A stretch of DNA of 64,000 bases. Source: a virus. Under the pieces are notes generated by a model. The model was not told where the DNA came from. It made no database searches and saw nothing but the letters and a program-made list of their open reading frames with translations. Shown piece after piece: positions 28,559 through 36,027 of this stretch (within the stretch, counting starts at the first letter, position 1; every line of letters starts with the position of its first letter). The stretch covers positions 18,104-82,103 of IMG/VR virus record IMGVR_UViG_3300043409_001427. One strand, given 5' to 3'. The position numbers and the translations under genes are program-made.

Positions 28559-29572
28559 ATGGCTTTATTCAAAAAAGTAGCGTGTTTTACTGACATACAT
28601 TTTGGACTTAAATCAAATAGCACTACGCATTTAAAAGATTGTGAAGAGTTTGTAGATTGGTTTATTGCAGAAGCTAAGAAAGAGGGTTGCGAAACCGCAA
28701 TCTTTCTTGGCGACTGGTCACACAATCGAAACAGCCTTAACCTATTCACATTAGATTCCAGCTTACGATGCCTTGAAAAACTAGGTGCGGCATTTGATAA
28801 CTTTTATTGGTTCCCTGGCAACCACGATTTGTTCTATAAAGACAGGCGCGACATCCATAGCAGTGCATTTGGGCGGCATGTTCCCGGAGTTACCGTAGTA
28901 GAAGAAATAACTACCATAAACGATGTAACCTTTGTACCTTGGCTAGTTGGAAACGAGTGGAAGTCTATGAAAGACTTAAAAAGCAAGTATGTCTTTGGCC
29001 ACTTTGAATTGCCCAGGTTCTATATGAACGCGATGATACAAATGCCCGACTATGGAGAGCTACGGGCAGAAGACTTTAATGGTCCCGACTACATTTTTAG
29101 TGGTCATTTCCATAGGAGGCAAGAAAATAACAAAGTAATTTACATTGGTAATGCATTTCCCCATAACTATTCCGATGCTTGGGACGACGACCGGGGCATG
29201 ATGGTCATGGAATGGGGCGGTGTTCCCCAATTTATCAACTGGGAAGATTGTCCTAAGTATAGATCTATTAAATTGTCAGACCTTATTGACAAAAAAGATA
29301 CGATTATAAAAAGCAAAATGCACTTCAAGGTTAACTTAGACATTGATATAAGCTATGAAGAAGCAAATTTCATTAAAGAAACTTTTATCAATGATTACGA
29401 TATTAGAGAAATCAGTCTTATTCAAGACAAAACAAACCTTGAAGGATCAATGGACAATAGTCCAGACACGCTATTTGAAAGTGTAGATCAAATTGTTACT
29501 GAACAATTGATTAATATTGACAGCAAAGACTTTGACAAGAATACCTTACTAGAGATTTATAATAACCTATAA
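28559..29572 (+). CDS. 47: Recombination endonuclease subunit gp47 (SbcD/Mre11 family)
   Basis: Metallophosphoesterase nuclease that, with gp46, resects DNA ends for recombination-dependent replication and degrades host DNA. The 337 residues carry all phosphoesterase motifs: CFTDIHFG (Asp12, His14), FLGDWSHNR (Asp52), FPGNHDLF (Asn88, His89), FGHFELP and SGHFHRR with the metal-binding histidines. Length equals that of T4 gp47 (339). The stop overlaps the gp46 start by one base (TAATG), so the two subunits are translationally coupled. AAGGGA precedes the ATG by eight bases. Gene order 47-46 is the T4 order. Confidence 0.95.
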   Translation: MALFKKVACFTDIHFGLKSNSTTHLKDCEEFVDWFIAEAKKEGCETAIFLGDWSHNRNSLNLFTLDSSLRCLEKLGAAFDNFYWFPGNHDLFYKDRRDIHSSAFGRHVPGVTVVEEITTINDVTFVPWLVGNEWKSMKDLKSKYVFGHFELPRFYMNAMIQMPDYGELRAEDFNGPDYIFSGHFHRRQENNKVIYIGNAFPHNYSDAWDDDRGMMVMEWGGVPQFINWEDCPKYRSIKLSDLIDKKDTIIKSKMHFKVNLDIDISYEEANFIKETFINDYDIREISLIQDKTNLEGSMDNSPDTLFESVDQIVTEQLINIDSKDFDKNTLLEIYNNL

Positions 29573-31347
29573 TGTTTAAACTGAAAAATTTAACCGTACG
29601 AAACTTTATGAGTATTGGGGCGCAGACCCAAGCTGTTAATTTTGACAAGGAACTATTGACTCTAGTATTAGGATCTAACCTTGATCTAGGGGGCGACGAT
29701 ACTGGTAGTAGGAACGGAACCGGCAAAACTACAATGATTAATGCTCTAAGCTATGCATTATACGGGCAAGCATTAACTAATATCAAGAGAGAGAACTTAA
29801 TCAATAAGACTAACGGTAAAAATATGTTAGTTACGGTTGAATTTGAGAAAAGTGGTAACAAATATCGTATTGAACGCGGTCGTAAGCCCAATGTTTTAAA
29901 ATTGTTTATCAACGATAATCAATTAAAGCTGGCCGAAGAAGAGGATGAGAGCCAAGGTGATAGTAGAGAGACTCAGAAGTCTATCGAAGAGATGTTAGAA
30001 ATGTCACATACTATGTTTAAGCACTTAGTAGCACTAAACACCTACACAGAGCCGTTCTTAAGCATGAAAGCGGCTGATCAACGAGAAGTAATTGAACAAC
30101 TGCTTGGGATAACACTACTAAGTACCAAAGCAGAAGCATTAAAGTTACAAATAAAAGAAACTAAAGATCAAATTCAAGTAGAAGAATTTAAAATTGCAGG
30201 AATTAAGACCGCAAATGAGAATGTACAAAAAAGTATTGATAGTTTACAGCTAAAAAATTCTGCTTGGGATAACAAACAGCAACAAGAGCTAGAAAATCTT
30301 GGTCGTGCAATCGTTAATCTTGAATCAGTAGATATTGAAGCTGAATTATTGGCACACGGATCGTTACAACTGTGGATTGAAACTGACAATAAAATAAGAG
30401 GTCTTACAAAACAAAAGGCTACACTAGATTCGGCTGTAGGACAAGCAGAAAAAAGTCTAGCAAAGTATACAAAAGATTTAGAAAGTCTAGCAAACAAGAC
30501 ATGTCACGCTTGTGAGCAAGAGCTTCATGATCACAAACATGAAGAAATGACTACTACTGCTACTCAGCATTTTAACGAAGCACACGAATACTTTCAAAAG
30601 ATGTGTGCTCAACTTAAACAAGTTACAGAAGAAATAGCAACAATAACACAAACTAAGAAACCTGTTACATTTTATGAAACAGAAGCAGAAGCTCTTGGAC
30701 ATAAAAACAATTTAGATAGTTTAGAAAAGTCTCTTATAGGTAAGGCCGACGAAATTAATCCTTATGCTGAGCAAATTGAAGAATTAACAAAGACTGCTAT
30801 ACAAGAAATTACTTGGGATCAAGTGAACTCTCTTATCCGTTTGCGAGATCATCAAGAATTTTTACACAAGCTATTAACAAATAAAGATAGTTTCATCCGC
30901 AAGAAGATAATTGATCAAAATTTAACTTATCTAAACAAGCGGCTAACTTATTATATCGACAAGTTAGGGCTTCCACATCAGGTAGTATTCCAAAATGACC
31001 TGTCGGTTGAGATTACTCAACTAGGACAAGACTTAGATTTTGATAATTTGTCACGCGGTGAACGCAATCGTTTAATATTGTCCATGAGTTTTGCCTTCCG
31101 TGATGTGTGGGAAGGCCTATATCAAAGTATCAACTTGTTGTTTATTGACGAACTAGTGGATGCAGGCATGGATGCTGCCGGAGTAGAAAGCGCATTGGCG
31201 GTCCTTAAGAAGATGGCAAGAGAAAGAAACAAGAACATTTATCTAATATCACACAAGGATGAACTAGTGGGTCGCGTGAATAGTGTTCTTCGCGTGATCA
31301 AAGAAAACGGATTTACCAGTTACAGTAACGATATTGAATTTGTTTAA
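29572..31347 (+). CDS. 46: Recombination endonuclease subunit gp46 (SbcC/Rad50 family ATPase)
   Basis: ABC-type ATPase with a long coiled coil that drives the gp47 nuclease. Visible: N-terminal strand LKNLTVRNFMSIG, Walker A GSRNGTGKTT with Lys52, a Q-loop-like TYTEPFLSMKAADQ near 160, coiled-coil stretches on both sides of a zinc hook CHAC (Cys311, Cys314), signature motif LSRGERNRLILSMSFA near 495, Walker B LLFIDELVDAG near 520, and a C-terminal switch histidine in LISHKDE. Length (591) is close to T4 gp46 (560). It starts inside the gp47 stop and is followed after two bases by a small gene, so it is in the middle of a tight operon. Confidence 0.95.
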   Translation: MFKLKNLTVRNFMSIGAQTQAVNFDKELLTLVLGSNLDLGGDDTGSRNGTGKTTMINALSYALYGQALTNIKRENLINKTNGKNMLVTVEFEKSGNKYRIERGRKPNVLKLFINDNQLKLAEEEDESQGDSRETQKSIEEMLEMSHTMFKHLVALNTYTEPFLSMKAADQREVIEQLLGITLLSTKAEALKLQIKETKDQIQVEEFKIAGIKTANENVQKSIDSLQLKNSAWDNKQQQELENLGRAIVNLESVDIEAELLAHGSLQLWIETDNKIRGLTKQKATLDSAVGQAEKSLAKYTKDLESLANKTCHACEQELHDHKHEEMTTTATQHFNEAHEYFQKMCAQLKQVTEEIATITQTKKPVTFYETEAEALGHKNNLDSLEKSLIGKADEINPYAEQIEELTKTAIQEITWDQVNSLIRLRDHQEFLHKLLTNKDSFIRKKIIDQNLTYLNKRLTYYIDKLGLPHQVVFQNDLSVEITQLGQDLDFDNLSRGERNRLILSMSFAFRDVWEGLYQSINLLFIDELVDAGMDAAGVESALAVLKKMARERNKNIYLISHKDELVGRVNSVLRVIKENGFTSYSNDIEFV

Positions 31348-31349
31348 CG

Positions 31350-31631
31350 ATGTCAGAAAATAAATTTTTAGATCACTATAAAGAACTTTATTCAAAATAT
31401 GTAGATACCCGAGTAAAGTTGCATAACTACCATGTCGTGTTCGTAGAGAACATCGGCACCGAATCAATGATCGGCGTTCGGAAGATGCTGTCGAGTATGC
31501 CTAGGTTAGAAAGAGAACTTAGATATGCTGCCAGAGATGCATTTAAAGAACAGAAACGGTTAAACAGAGAAGCAAACAAGCTAAGAAAAACTGCCATACG
31601 GCAGAAAAAATTACCAAAATTGGAAACATAA
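31350..31631 (+). CDS. Small basic hypothetical protein in the recombination operon
   Basis: A 93-residue protein, helical and rich in Arg and Lys in its second half (RLERELRYAARDAFKEQK, LNREANKLRKTAIRQKK). The N-terminal half has a short hydrophobic segment (YHVVFVENIGTESMIGV). I do not recognise it; the basic helical end suggests nucleic-acid binding. It begins two bases after the gp46 stop without a clear ribosome binding site, so translation is probably coupled to gp46. The next gene follows after two bases. Its operon position suggests a part in DNA metabolism, which is only inference. Confidence 0.65.
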   Translation: MSENKFLDHYKELYSKYVDTRVKLHNYHVVFVENIGTESMIGVRKMLSSMPRLERELRYAARDAFKEQKRLNREANKLRKTAIRQKKLPKLET

Positions 31632-31633
31632 AA

Positions 31634-31831
31634 ATGAATGATACTATTACACAACTACAAACAACTTTTGCAGAATTCCTAGCAGAAGATGCTAAGTTTA
31701 CAGCGGGCAACAGTGCCGCGGGCACACGCTCGCGCAAGGCTCTAGCAGAGTTAAGCAAGTTAGTTAAAGCTCGCCGCAATGAAATTACTGCTGAGAAAAA
31801 TGCTCGCAAGGAAGCCAAGGCAGCAAAATAA
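31634..31831 (+). CDS. Histone-H1-like small DNA-binding protein
   Basis: A 65-residue protein. After an acidic/hydrophobic helix (TQLQTTFAEFLAEDAKF), it has the sequence GNSAAGTRSRKALAELSK and a basic alanine-rich tail (ARRNEITAEKNARKEAKAA). The GN-AAGTR-RKAL pattern is the signature of the short bacterial histone-H1-like (Hc1-type) proteins known from chlamydiae and many Bacteroidetes, which bind DNA through such helices. It could coat or compact phage or host DNA. It lies between two small genes in the gp46/47 operon, two bases after the preceding stop and four before the next start. Family assignment is by eye. Confidence 0.6.
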   Translation: MNDTITQLQTTFAEFLAEDAKFTAGNSAAGTRSRKALAELSKLVKARRNEITAEKNARKEAKAAK

Positions 31832-31834
31832 TTA

Positions 31835-32269
31835 ATGACTTGGCACCACAAAGGGTCTATAGTTACAGAACTGCCTGAAGATTGTGTGGGATTTGTTTAT
31901 CTTATCTCATGTAATACCTCCGGCCGGATGTATATTGGCAAAAAATTAGCAAAATTTAGTAAAACGACCTACAAGACTGTAAAGTTAAAGAACGGCACCA
32001 AGAAGAAAAAGAAAATCAGAAGCAAAATAGACAGCGACTGGCAAGAATATTATGGCTCAAATATAGAACTTAACAAAGATGTTGAGTTACATGGCAAAGA
32101 TAATTTCACACGAGAAATATTACATTACTGTAAAAGCAAAGCAGAAACATCGTACATTGAGGCCCGCGAACAATTCGACCGCAAAGTATTAGAATCAAAA
32201 GAATATTATAACGGACAGATCTCAGTCCGTGTACATGGCTCCCACATAATCAACAAAATTGGCTCATAA
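31835..32269 (+). CDS. GIY-YIG-type endonuclease
   Basis: A 144-residue protein whose N-terminus has the two strands of a GIY-YIG nuclease: GFVYLISCN near residue 19 (in place of GIY) and RMYIGKKLAKF with YIG at 33-35. A lysine-rich insertion follows (KLKNGTKKKKKIRSK), then DWQEYYGSNIELNKDVELHGKDNF and SYIEAREQFD, which would contain the family's catalytic Glu. It could be a free-standing homing-type or a DNA-processing nuclease. It is the last gene of the recombination operon, and the 490-base structured non-coding region follows directly. No terminator is evident after it. Confidence 0.7.
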   Translation: MTWHHKGSIVTELPEDCVGFVYLISCNTSGRMYIGKKLAKFSKTTYKTVKLKNGTKKKKKIRSKIDSDWQEYYGSNIELNKDVELHGKDNFTREILHYCKSKAETSYIEAREQFDRKVLESKEYYNGQISVRVHGSHIINKIGS

Positions 32270-32723
32270 GCGGTACTAAGCTCGCACTAGCTAATATCTT
32301 GTGCCCGGAAACCTGGATCTCGGATCGCAGGGAGGGAAATCTCTTGCCGCAAAGAGTACTTAATCAGCATCCTTTACAGGACCACGATCGCAAAATGCCT
32401 GCGGTTTGATTATTTGAATAGAGTGAATATAGGCCCAATGAGTGGATAAAACCACAGGTTTATGAATATGTTAGTGTATATTTGTAAGCTGCCGTCGTGT
32501 GTGAAAACACAAATAACTGAGCTCGAGGTACCGGATGACCGCCTCTGTAATGCTTTAACACTAGTGACTGTAAGAACTCAGATAATGTTCTTCTTTTTAT
32601 TTTGCCCGTGCAAACGGGCAATTGTGACTGACGAATCTAGATAATACTTAAATTACTTCGTAATATATCAATTAAAAAAATGCTTCGAGCGATTAGCGAA
32701 GAAGCAAACGAACGCAGTTCGGT
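32270..32723 (+). other. Long non-coding stretch with multiple predicted hairpins
   Basis: No credible gene in about 450 bases, unusual in this compact genome. Visible pairings: CGCAGG (32326-32331) with CCTGCG (32398-32403), enclosing CTCTT...AAGAG and CCT-TTAC-AGG hairpins; a GAAA-loop hairpin at 32498-32511 (TGTGT/ACACA); a nested GAGG/CCTC plus CGG-ATGA-CCG element around 32525-32545; and a GCAA-loop hairpin at 32603-32620 (TGCCCGT/ACGGGCA). Two copies of TGACTG followed 9-10 bases later by GATAAT stand at 32565 and 32625. No tRNA T-arm, intron core or terminator T-run was found. It could be a small RNA or a structured leader. Confidence 0.45.
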
Positions 32724-32731
32724 TATAAATA
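32724..32731 (+). promoter_or_regulatory. T4-type late promoter TATAAATA
   Basis: Exact T4 late consensus. Expected +1 is 32737, giving a 24-base leader before the ATG at 32761. Because the octamer lies downstream of the other in-frame ATG at 32680, it fixes the later start as the functional one for late mRNA. Confidence 0.75.
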
Positions 32732-32760
32732 GTTCTAATAACTTCTGGAATAATTTACCC

Positions 32761-35097
32761 ATGAGCATCAAACATATTATTGATCGATTAGATGAGATAG
32801 AACAAAATACCCCGACAATTAAGAAATATATTGTTGAGAGTGTATACAATGCTCCGGAAATGACTAAGCATTGGAGGAAACTCGATGAAGGGTTTGCCAA
32901 GGGCTATAGTCGATACTTAAATGAGGTTGCTCTAACTCCTGATCAGATACAAAATATCTTTAAACAGGCAGGTGGTACGGCAGGTGAAGCTCCAAAAGAT
33001 CCGAGCAAGCTAGCAGGGCTTGTTGATAAAATTCTTCCAACAGGCCAAGCAGCCAATTTAGAAAAGACATTACCTGAACCGGATGCAGGTCCTGTCCAAG
33101 GATTTGAACAAAAAGCCGCAGCCGCAGTACAGAACATCCAAGGTGCAGACAGCGCAACTAAGCAAAGTTTGATGCAATGGATCAAACAAGGTGTTGCTAA
33201 ACCAGAATCACAACAACTTATTCTAGCCGCGGTAGGCGCCGGATTAGGTACTATCCTAAGTAAAGTTGGCCCAATTATTAGTATGATACCCGGTGCAGGA
33301 CCATTTGTAGCTGCCATAACTGGTGCTTTAATTGCAGGAGCGATATCAGTTGCTAGTGCTAAACTACAAGGTAAAGACTGGAAAACGGCATTTAAAGGTG
33401 CAATTAAACCAGCATTAATGGGCGGTGCTGCCGCAGTTGTTGGTAATTTAGCGGCTACTGCGATAGGTACAGGTTTAGGTGCAATGACCGGCGGTCAAGA
33501 TCAAGCAGCCGCCCCACTACCTGGCGCAAGTTTAGGTGTTGGAAAAGAACTTCCAGATGGTGAAGTCATTAGTGCATTAGATTCAAGTAATCCAAATTCA
33601 GGAGTCACAATTCAAAGACCAGATGGCTCAACATACACAGTTAGTCGAGACACTGCCCAAGCTATGACGGGTCAAACTGGTATCAGCAATCAGGCAAATA
33701 TGACAGGACCTGTTAGCATGGGCGCCGCAAGTGATCCTCAAGCAGGGGTAAGCGATAGTGGAGGATCTGGTGCAAAAACAAATACTGATAAATCCTTAAT
33801 GAGATTAAAGGGATATGATCCAGATGCTCCTAATGAGGTAAAAGCATGGGACAAGATCACCGCAGGGAATAAAGACTTAAACACAATACCCAATATTGAT
33901 TCCGGTTTTAGTGGGGCGCAAGCAGGCGGACCCAAACCAACTATTGGACAAAACTTTGATCCAGGCTCCGCACCAATTGGCGCAAACGGACAACCAATGC
34001 GCCAAGTGCCTATGGATGCCCCTGCTGTTACACCTAGCACACCTAGTGATGGTTCGTATCAACAAGCCGCACCAATTGGTGCAAACGGACAACCAATGCA
34101 ACAAGTTCCTATGGATGCCCCTCCACCTAAAGGAGCCGGTATGGATCCTGAATATCTAGCGAAGATTGCTAGAGGGGAAGGCGGTCGTGCATTAATAAGT
34201 CAAGATGCCGCCAAAGCTGCCATTGCCTGGCAAGCGCAAAATGGCGGGCAGGTTATACCTCCTCCAGCACCATCAAGTAATGTAACATTACCGGGTGGAC
34301 TTTCTCAATACTATAAAGATAATCCTGGCATTAGAGAAAATGCAATCGATCAACAGGCAACACTTCGTGGTTGGCTTAAAAAAGATCAACAAGGTATTAC
34401 TATAAACTCGGTTCAATTAACACCTATGTTTGTTGAAGGCATTATGGATTTCTTTAAAGGTAAAGGTAAAGAAGCCGCACCTGCTGCCGCAGGTAGTGGA
34501 GTTACTCCTGATGCGTTAAACAAAGCCTGGGCAGACGCAGGCAGTCCAACGGACAGCGATGAAGTTTCTAAAGTATTACAGAGCGCCGGAGTCCCAGCAG
34601 AAACAGTTACAAAGATTTTTACAGATTTAAAAATACCCGCTCCTGGAGCATCTCCGGAAGCACCAAAAGATCCGGCCGCAACACCAACAGCGGCAGACGG
34701 CGAAACTCCCCCAGCACCAGCAGGAGAGAAACCGGCTGATGCTTCAGCCCCAGATGCTACAACACCGCCAGATGAGTTAGCCGATATTAAAAAGAATGCC
34801 GGACTTCCTACAACTCCACCTCCTACAGATGCTACAGCACCTGCTTCGACAACCGGTAGTGTTGATCCGGCAACATCTGCGGCAGTAGAACCTCCTCCGA
34901 CACCACAAGCAGAAAAACAATCTAAGGTAGGAGTTGGTCAAATTAATAAAGTTATTCCAACTTTGAGAGTTAGAGATTTAACCAGTGTTCAAAAGACTGT
35001 TGATAATACACTGGCAAAAAGACAATCGACAAAGCAACCAACAGCAGAAGGTAAATATGTTGGAGTTTACAGCAACTTTTTAGGAAGAGACATATAA
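32761..35097 (+). CDS. Ala/Pro/Gly-rich late protein with hydrophobic glycine-rich core
   Basis: A 778-residue protein from the ATG at 32761 (an upstream ATG at 32680 would add 27 residues but lies before the late promoter). The N-terminus is helical (MSIKHIIDRLDEIEQNTPTI). A region near residues 155-250 has long hydrophobic Gly/Ala stretches (LILAAVGAGLGTILSKVGPI, GAGPFVAAITGALIAGAISVA, GGAAAVVGNLAATAIGTGLG) that could cross or insert into a membrane. Then follow low-complexity Pro/Ala-rich linkers, including a duplicated APIGANGQPM-QQVPMDAP segment. The C-terminus has SKVGVGQINKVIPTLRVRDL and ends in FLGRDI, both shared with the next gene. A late-expressed inner virion or DNA-ejection protein is a reasonable guess; no enzyme motif is seen. 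Confidence 0.7.
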   Translation: MSIKHIIDRLDEIEQNTPTIKKYIVESVYNAPEMTKHWRKLDEGFAKGYSRYLNEVALTPDQIQNIFKQAGGTAGEAPKDPSKLAGLVDKILPTGQAANLEKTLPEPDAGPVQGFEQKAAAAVQNIQGADSATKQSLMQWIKQGVAKPESQQLILAAVGAGLGTILSKVGPIISMIPGAGPFVAAITGALIAGAISVASAKLQGKDWKTAFKGAIKPALMGGAAAVVGNLAATAIGTGLGAMTGGQDQAAAPLPGASLGVGKELPDGEVISALDSSNPNSGVTIQRPDGSTYTVSRDTAQAMTGQTGISNQANMTGPVSMGAASDPQAGVSDSGGSGAKTNTDKSLMRLKGYDPDAPNEVKAWDKITAGNKDLNTIPNIDSGFSGAQAGGPKPTIGQNFDPGSAPIGANGQPMRQVPMDAPAVTPSTPSDGSYQQAAPIGANGQPMQQVPMDAPPPKGAGMDPEYLAKIARGEGGRALISQDAAKAAIAWQAQNGGQVIPPPAPSSNVTLPGGLSQYYKDNPGIRENAIDQQATLRGWLKKDQQGITINSVQLTPMFVEGIMDFFKGKGKEAAPAAAGSGVTPDALNKAWADAGSPTDSDEVSKVLQSAGVPAETVTKIFTDLKIPAPGASPEAPKDPAATPTAADGETPPAPAGEKPADASAPDATTPPDELADIKKNAGLPTTPPPTDATAPASTTGSVDPATSAAVEPPPTPQAEKQSKVGVGQINKVIPTLRVRDLTSVQKTVDNTLAKRQSTKQPTAEGKYVGVYSNFLGRDI

Positions 35098-35098
35098 T

Positions 35099-35806
35099 AT
35101 GCGTATCAATGAATTATTAGCAGAACAAGAACAACTAGATGAACTAAGCCTTAAGGGGTTAGGTCAGGGCATAGGCAAAGCAGTAGGTGCAGCCGCTGGG
35201 GGAATAGTTCAAGGCGCAAAAAATGTTTGGTCAGGTGCAAAACAAGGTTACGCCGCAGGGCAGGCAGCATTAGCGCCAGGGGCTGATCCAGCCGCTGATC
35301 CAGCCGCCGCAGGCAGTACTGCACCAGCAACGGGCAGCGGCGGCGCTGTAGCAACACCTCCAGCAGGACAAGCACCGGCAGCAACACCTCCAGCAGGACA
35401 AGCACCGGCAGCAACACCTCCAGCAGGACAAGCACCGGCAGCAACACCTCCAGCAGGACAAGCACCGGCAGCAACACCTCCAGCAGGTGGAGAAGCTCCT
35501 GCAAGTCCAGCAGTAGATCAAGCAAGTAAAGTTGGTGTAGGACAAATTAATAAACTTATTCCAACACTACGAACCCGAGATTTAAACAGCGTAAAGAAAA
35601 CTGTTGACGCTACTCTTGTTAAGAAACAAAAGCAACCGGCAGCACCAGCGGCAGCGCCAGCTAAACCAGGAGCGGTGGCACCAGCGGCGCCAACTCAAGC
35701 AGAGCTTGATGCTGATCGAGAAAGATTAATGGGACCAGATAACGGTGGCGCGAACGAAAGCAAGATCGTTAGATTTGAAAGTCGTTTCTTAGGAATGATG
35801 ATTTAA
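35099..35806 (+). CDS. Small Ala/Pro-rich paralogue with tandem PPAGQAPAAT repeats
   Basis: A 235-residue protein starting one base after the stop of the preceding gene. N-terminus MRINELLAEQEQLDELSLKG leads into a glycine-rich amphipathic segment (GQGIGKAVGAAAGGIVQGA), then four and a half perfect copies of a ten-residue Pro/Ala repeat, then SKVGVGQINKLIPTLRTRDL, which matches the C-terminal domain of the preceding protein, and a matching end (FLGMMI against FLGRDI). The pair clearly shares a C-terminal module, perhaps a targeting or packaging tag. LLAE near residue 9 fits the L-x-E consensus of T4-type prohead protease sites, but this is weak evidence. The stop overlaps that of the convergent gene by four bases. 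Confidence 0.7.
   Translation: MRINELLAEQEQLDELSLKGLGQGIGKAVGAAAGGIVQGAKNVWSGAKQGYAAGQAALAPGADPAADPAAAGSTAPATGSGGAVATPPAGQAPAATPPAGQAPAATPPAGQAPAATPPAGQAPAATPPAGGEAPASPAVDQASKVGVGQINKLIPTLRTRDLNSVKKTVDATLVKKQKQPAAPAAAPAKPGAVAPAAPTQAELDADRERLMGPDNGGANESKIVRFESRFLGMMI
35351..35487 (+). repeat. 30-base tandem repeat, four perfect copies plus a partial fifth
   Basis: The unit begins GCAACACCTCCAGCAGGACA and ends AGCACCGGCA. Copies at 35351, 35381, 35411 and 35441 are identical, and a partial copy begins at 35471. It encodes PPAGQAPAAT. Perfect DNA identity, not only protein identity, suggests recent slippage and a length that may vary between isolates. Confidence 0.95.
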
Positions 35807-36027
35807 AAGAAAGGCTGTCCGCTTTCTTTTGTTATCTCTAAATTCTTTTCTACAATCTTACCTATGATAACCCTGTCTTCATAGGAAAGCATATAAGCTT
35901 CTGCAGGACCCATTCCTCGCATATACCAGCATAGTCTAAAAAGTTCTTCTTTTAAGGCTTTTGACTCTCTATCGTAATCATCAACTAGCTGATTAATCCC
36001 ATCGATATCGAGGGCCAAAAGCCTCAT
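35803..36027 (-). CDS. Frameshift extension / small tail-assembly protein
   Basis: A 74-residue frame (MRLLALDIDGINQLVDDYDR, ELFRLCWYMRG, EAYMLSYEDRVIIGKIVEKN) that begins inside the last codons of the gp26-family gene (ATGA overlap at 36024-36027). It has no Shine-Dalgarno sequence of its own. It lies in the -1 frame relative to the upstream gene, and the slippery heptamer T TTT TTC stands just before the upstream stop. The likely product is therefore the C-terminal part of a 357-residue fusion, as in the G/GT tail-assembly chaperones of lambda. Expression as a separate, coupled 74-residue protein is the alternative. Helical and rich in charged residues. Confidence 0.7.
   Translation of the reverse strand: MRLLALDIDGINQLVDDYDRESKALKEELFRLCWYMRGMGPAEAYMLSYEDRVIIGKIVEKNLEITKESGQPFF
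35805..35830. terminator. Possible bidirectional terminator between convergent genes
   Basis: AAAAGAAAG at 35805-35813 pairs with CTTTCTTTT at 35822-35830 around an eight-base loop, ending in T-runs on both strands. It covers the stops of both convergent genes. The stem is A/T-rich, so strength is uncertain. Confidence 0.45.

Noticed and set aside
32270-32460. Possible tRNA in the non-coding stretch
   Set aside because: No T-arm with a TTC loop and no matching acceptor stem could be found.
32603-32620. GC hairpin as a transcription terminator after the GIY-YIG gene
   Set aside because: No T-run follows it on either strand; the T-rich stretch lies before it.
32628-32634. CTGACGA resembling a hammerhead ribozyme core
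   Set aside because: No stem followed by GAAA occurs downstream, so the catalytic core cannot form.
32462-32644. A 60-codon open frame inside the structured non-coding region
   Set aside because: No ribosome binding site, Cys- and Phe-rich composition unlike phage proteins, and the DNA is better explained by RNA hairpins.
32680-32760. Upstream in-frame ATG for the Ala/Pro-rich protein
   Set aside because: No ribosome binding site, and the exact late promoter TATAAATA at 32724-32731 lies after it.
35151-35545. Two antisense frames over the Pro/Ala repeats
   Set aside because: Pure repeats of LLPVLV and CWRCCC type, the reverse reading of the 30-base repeat.
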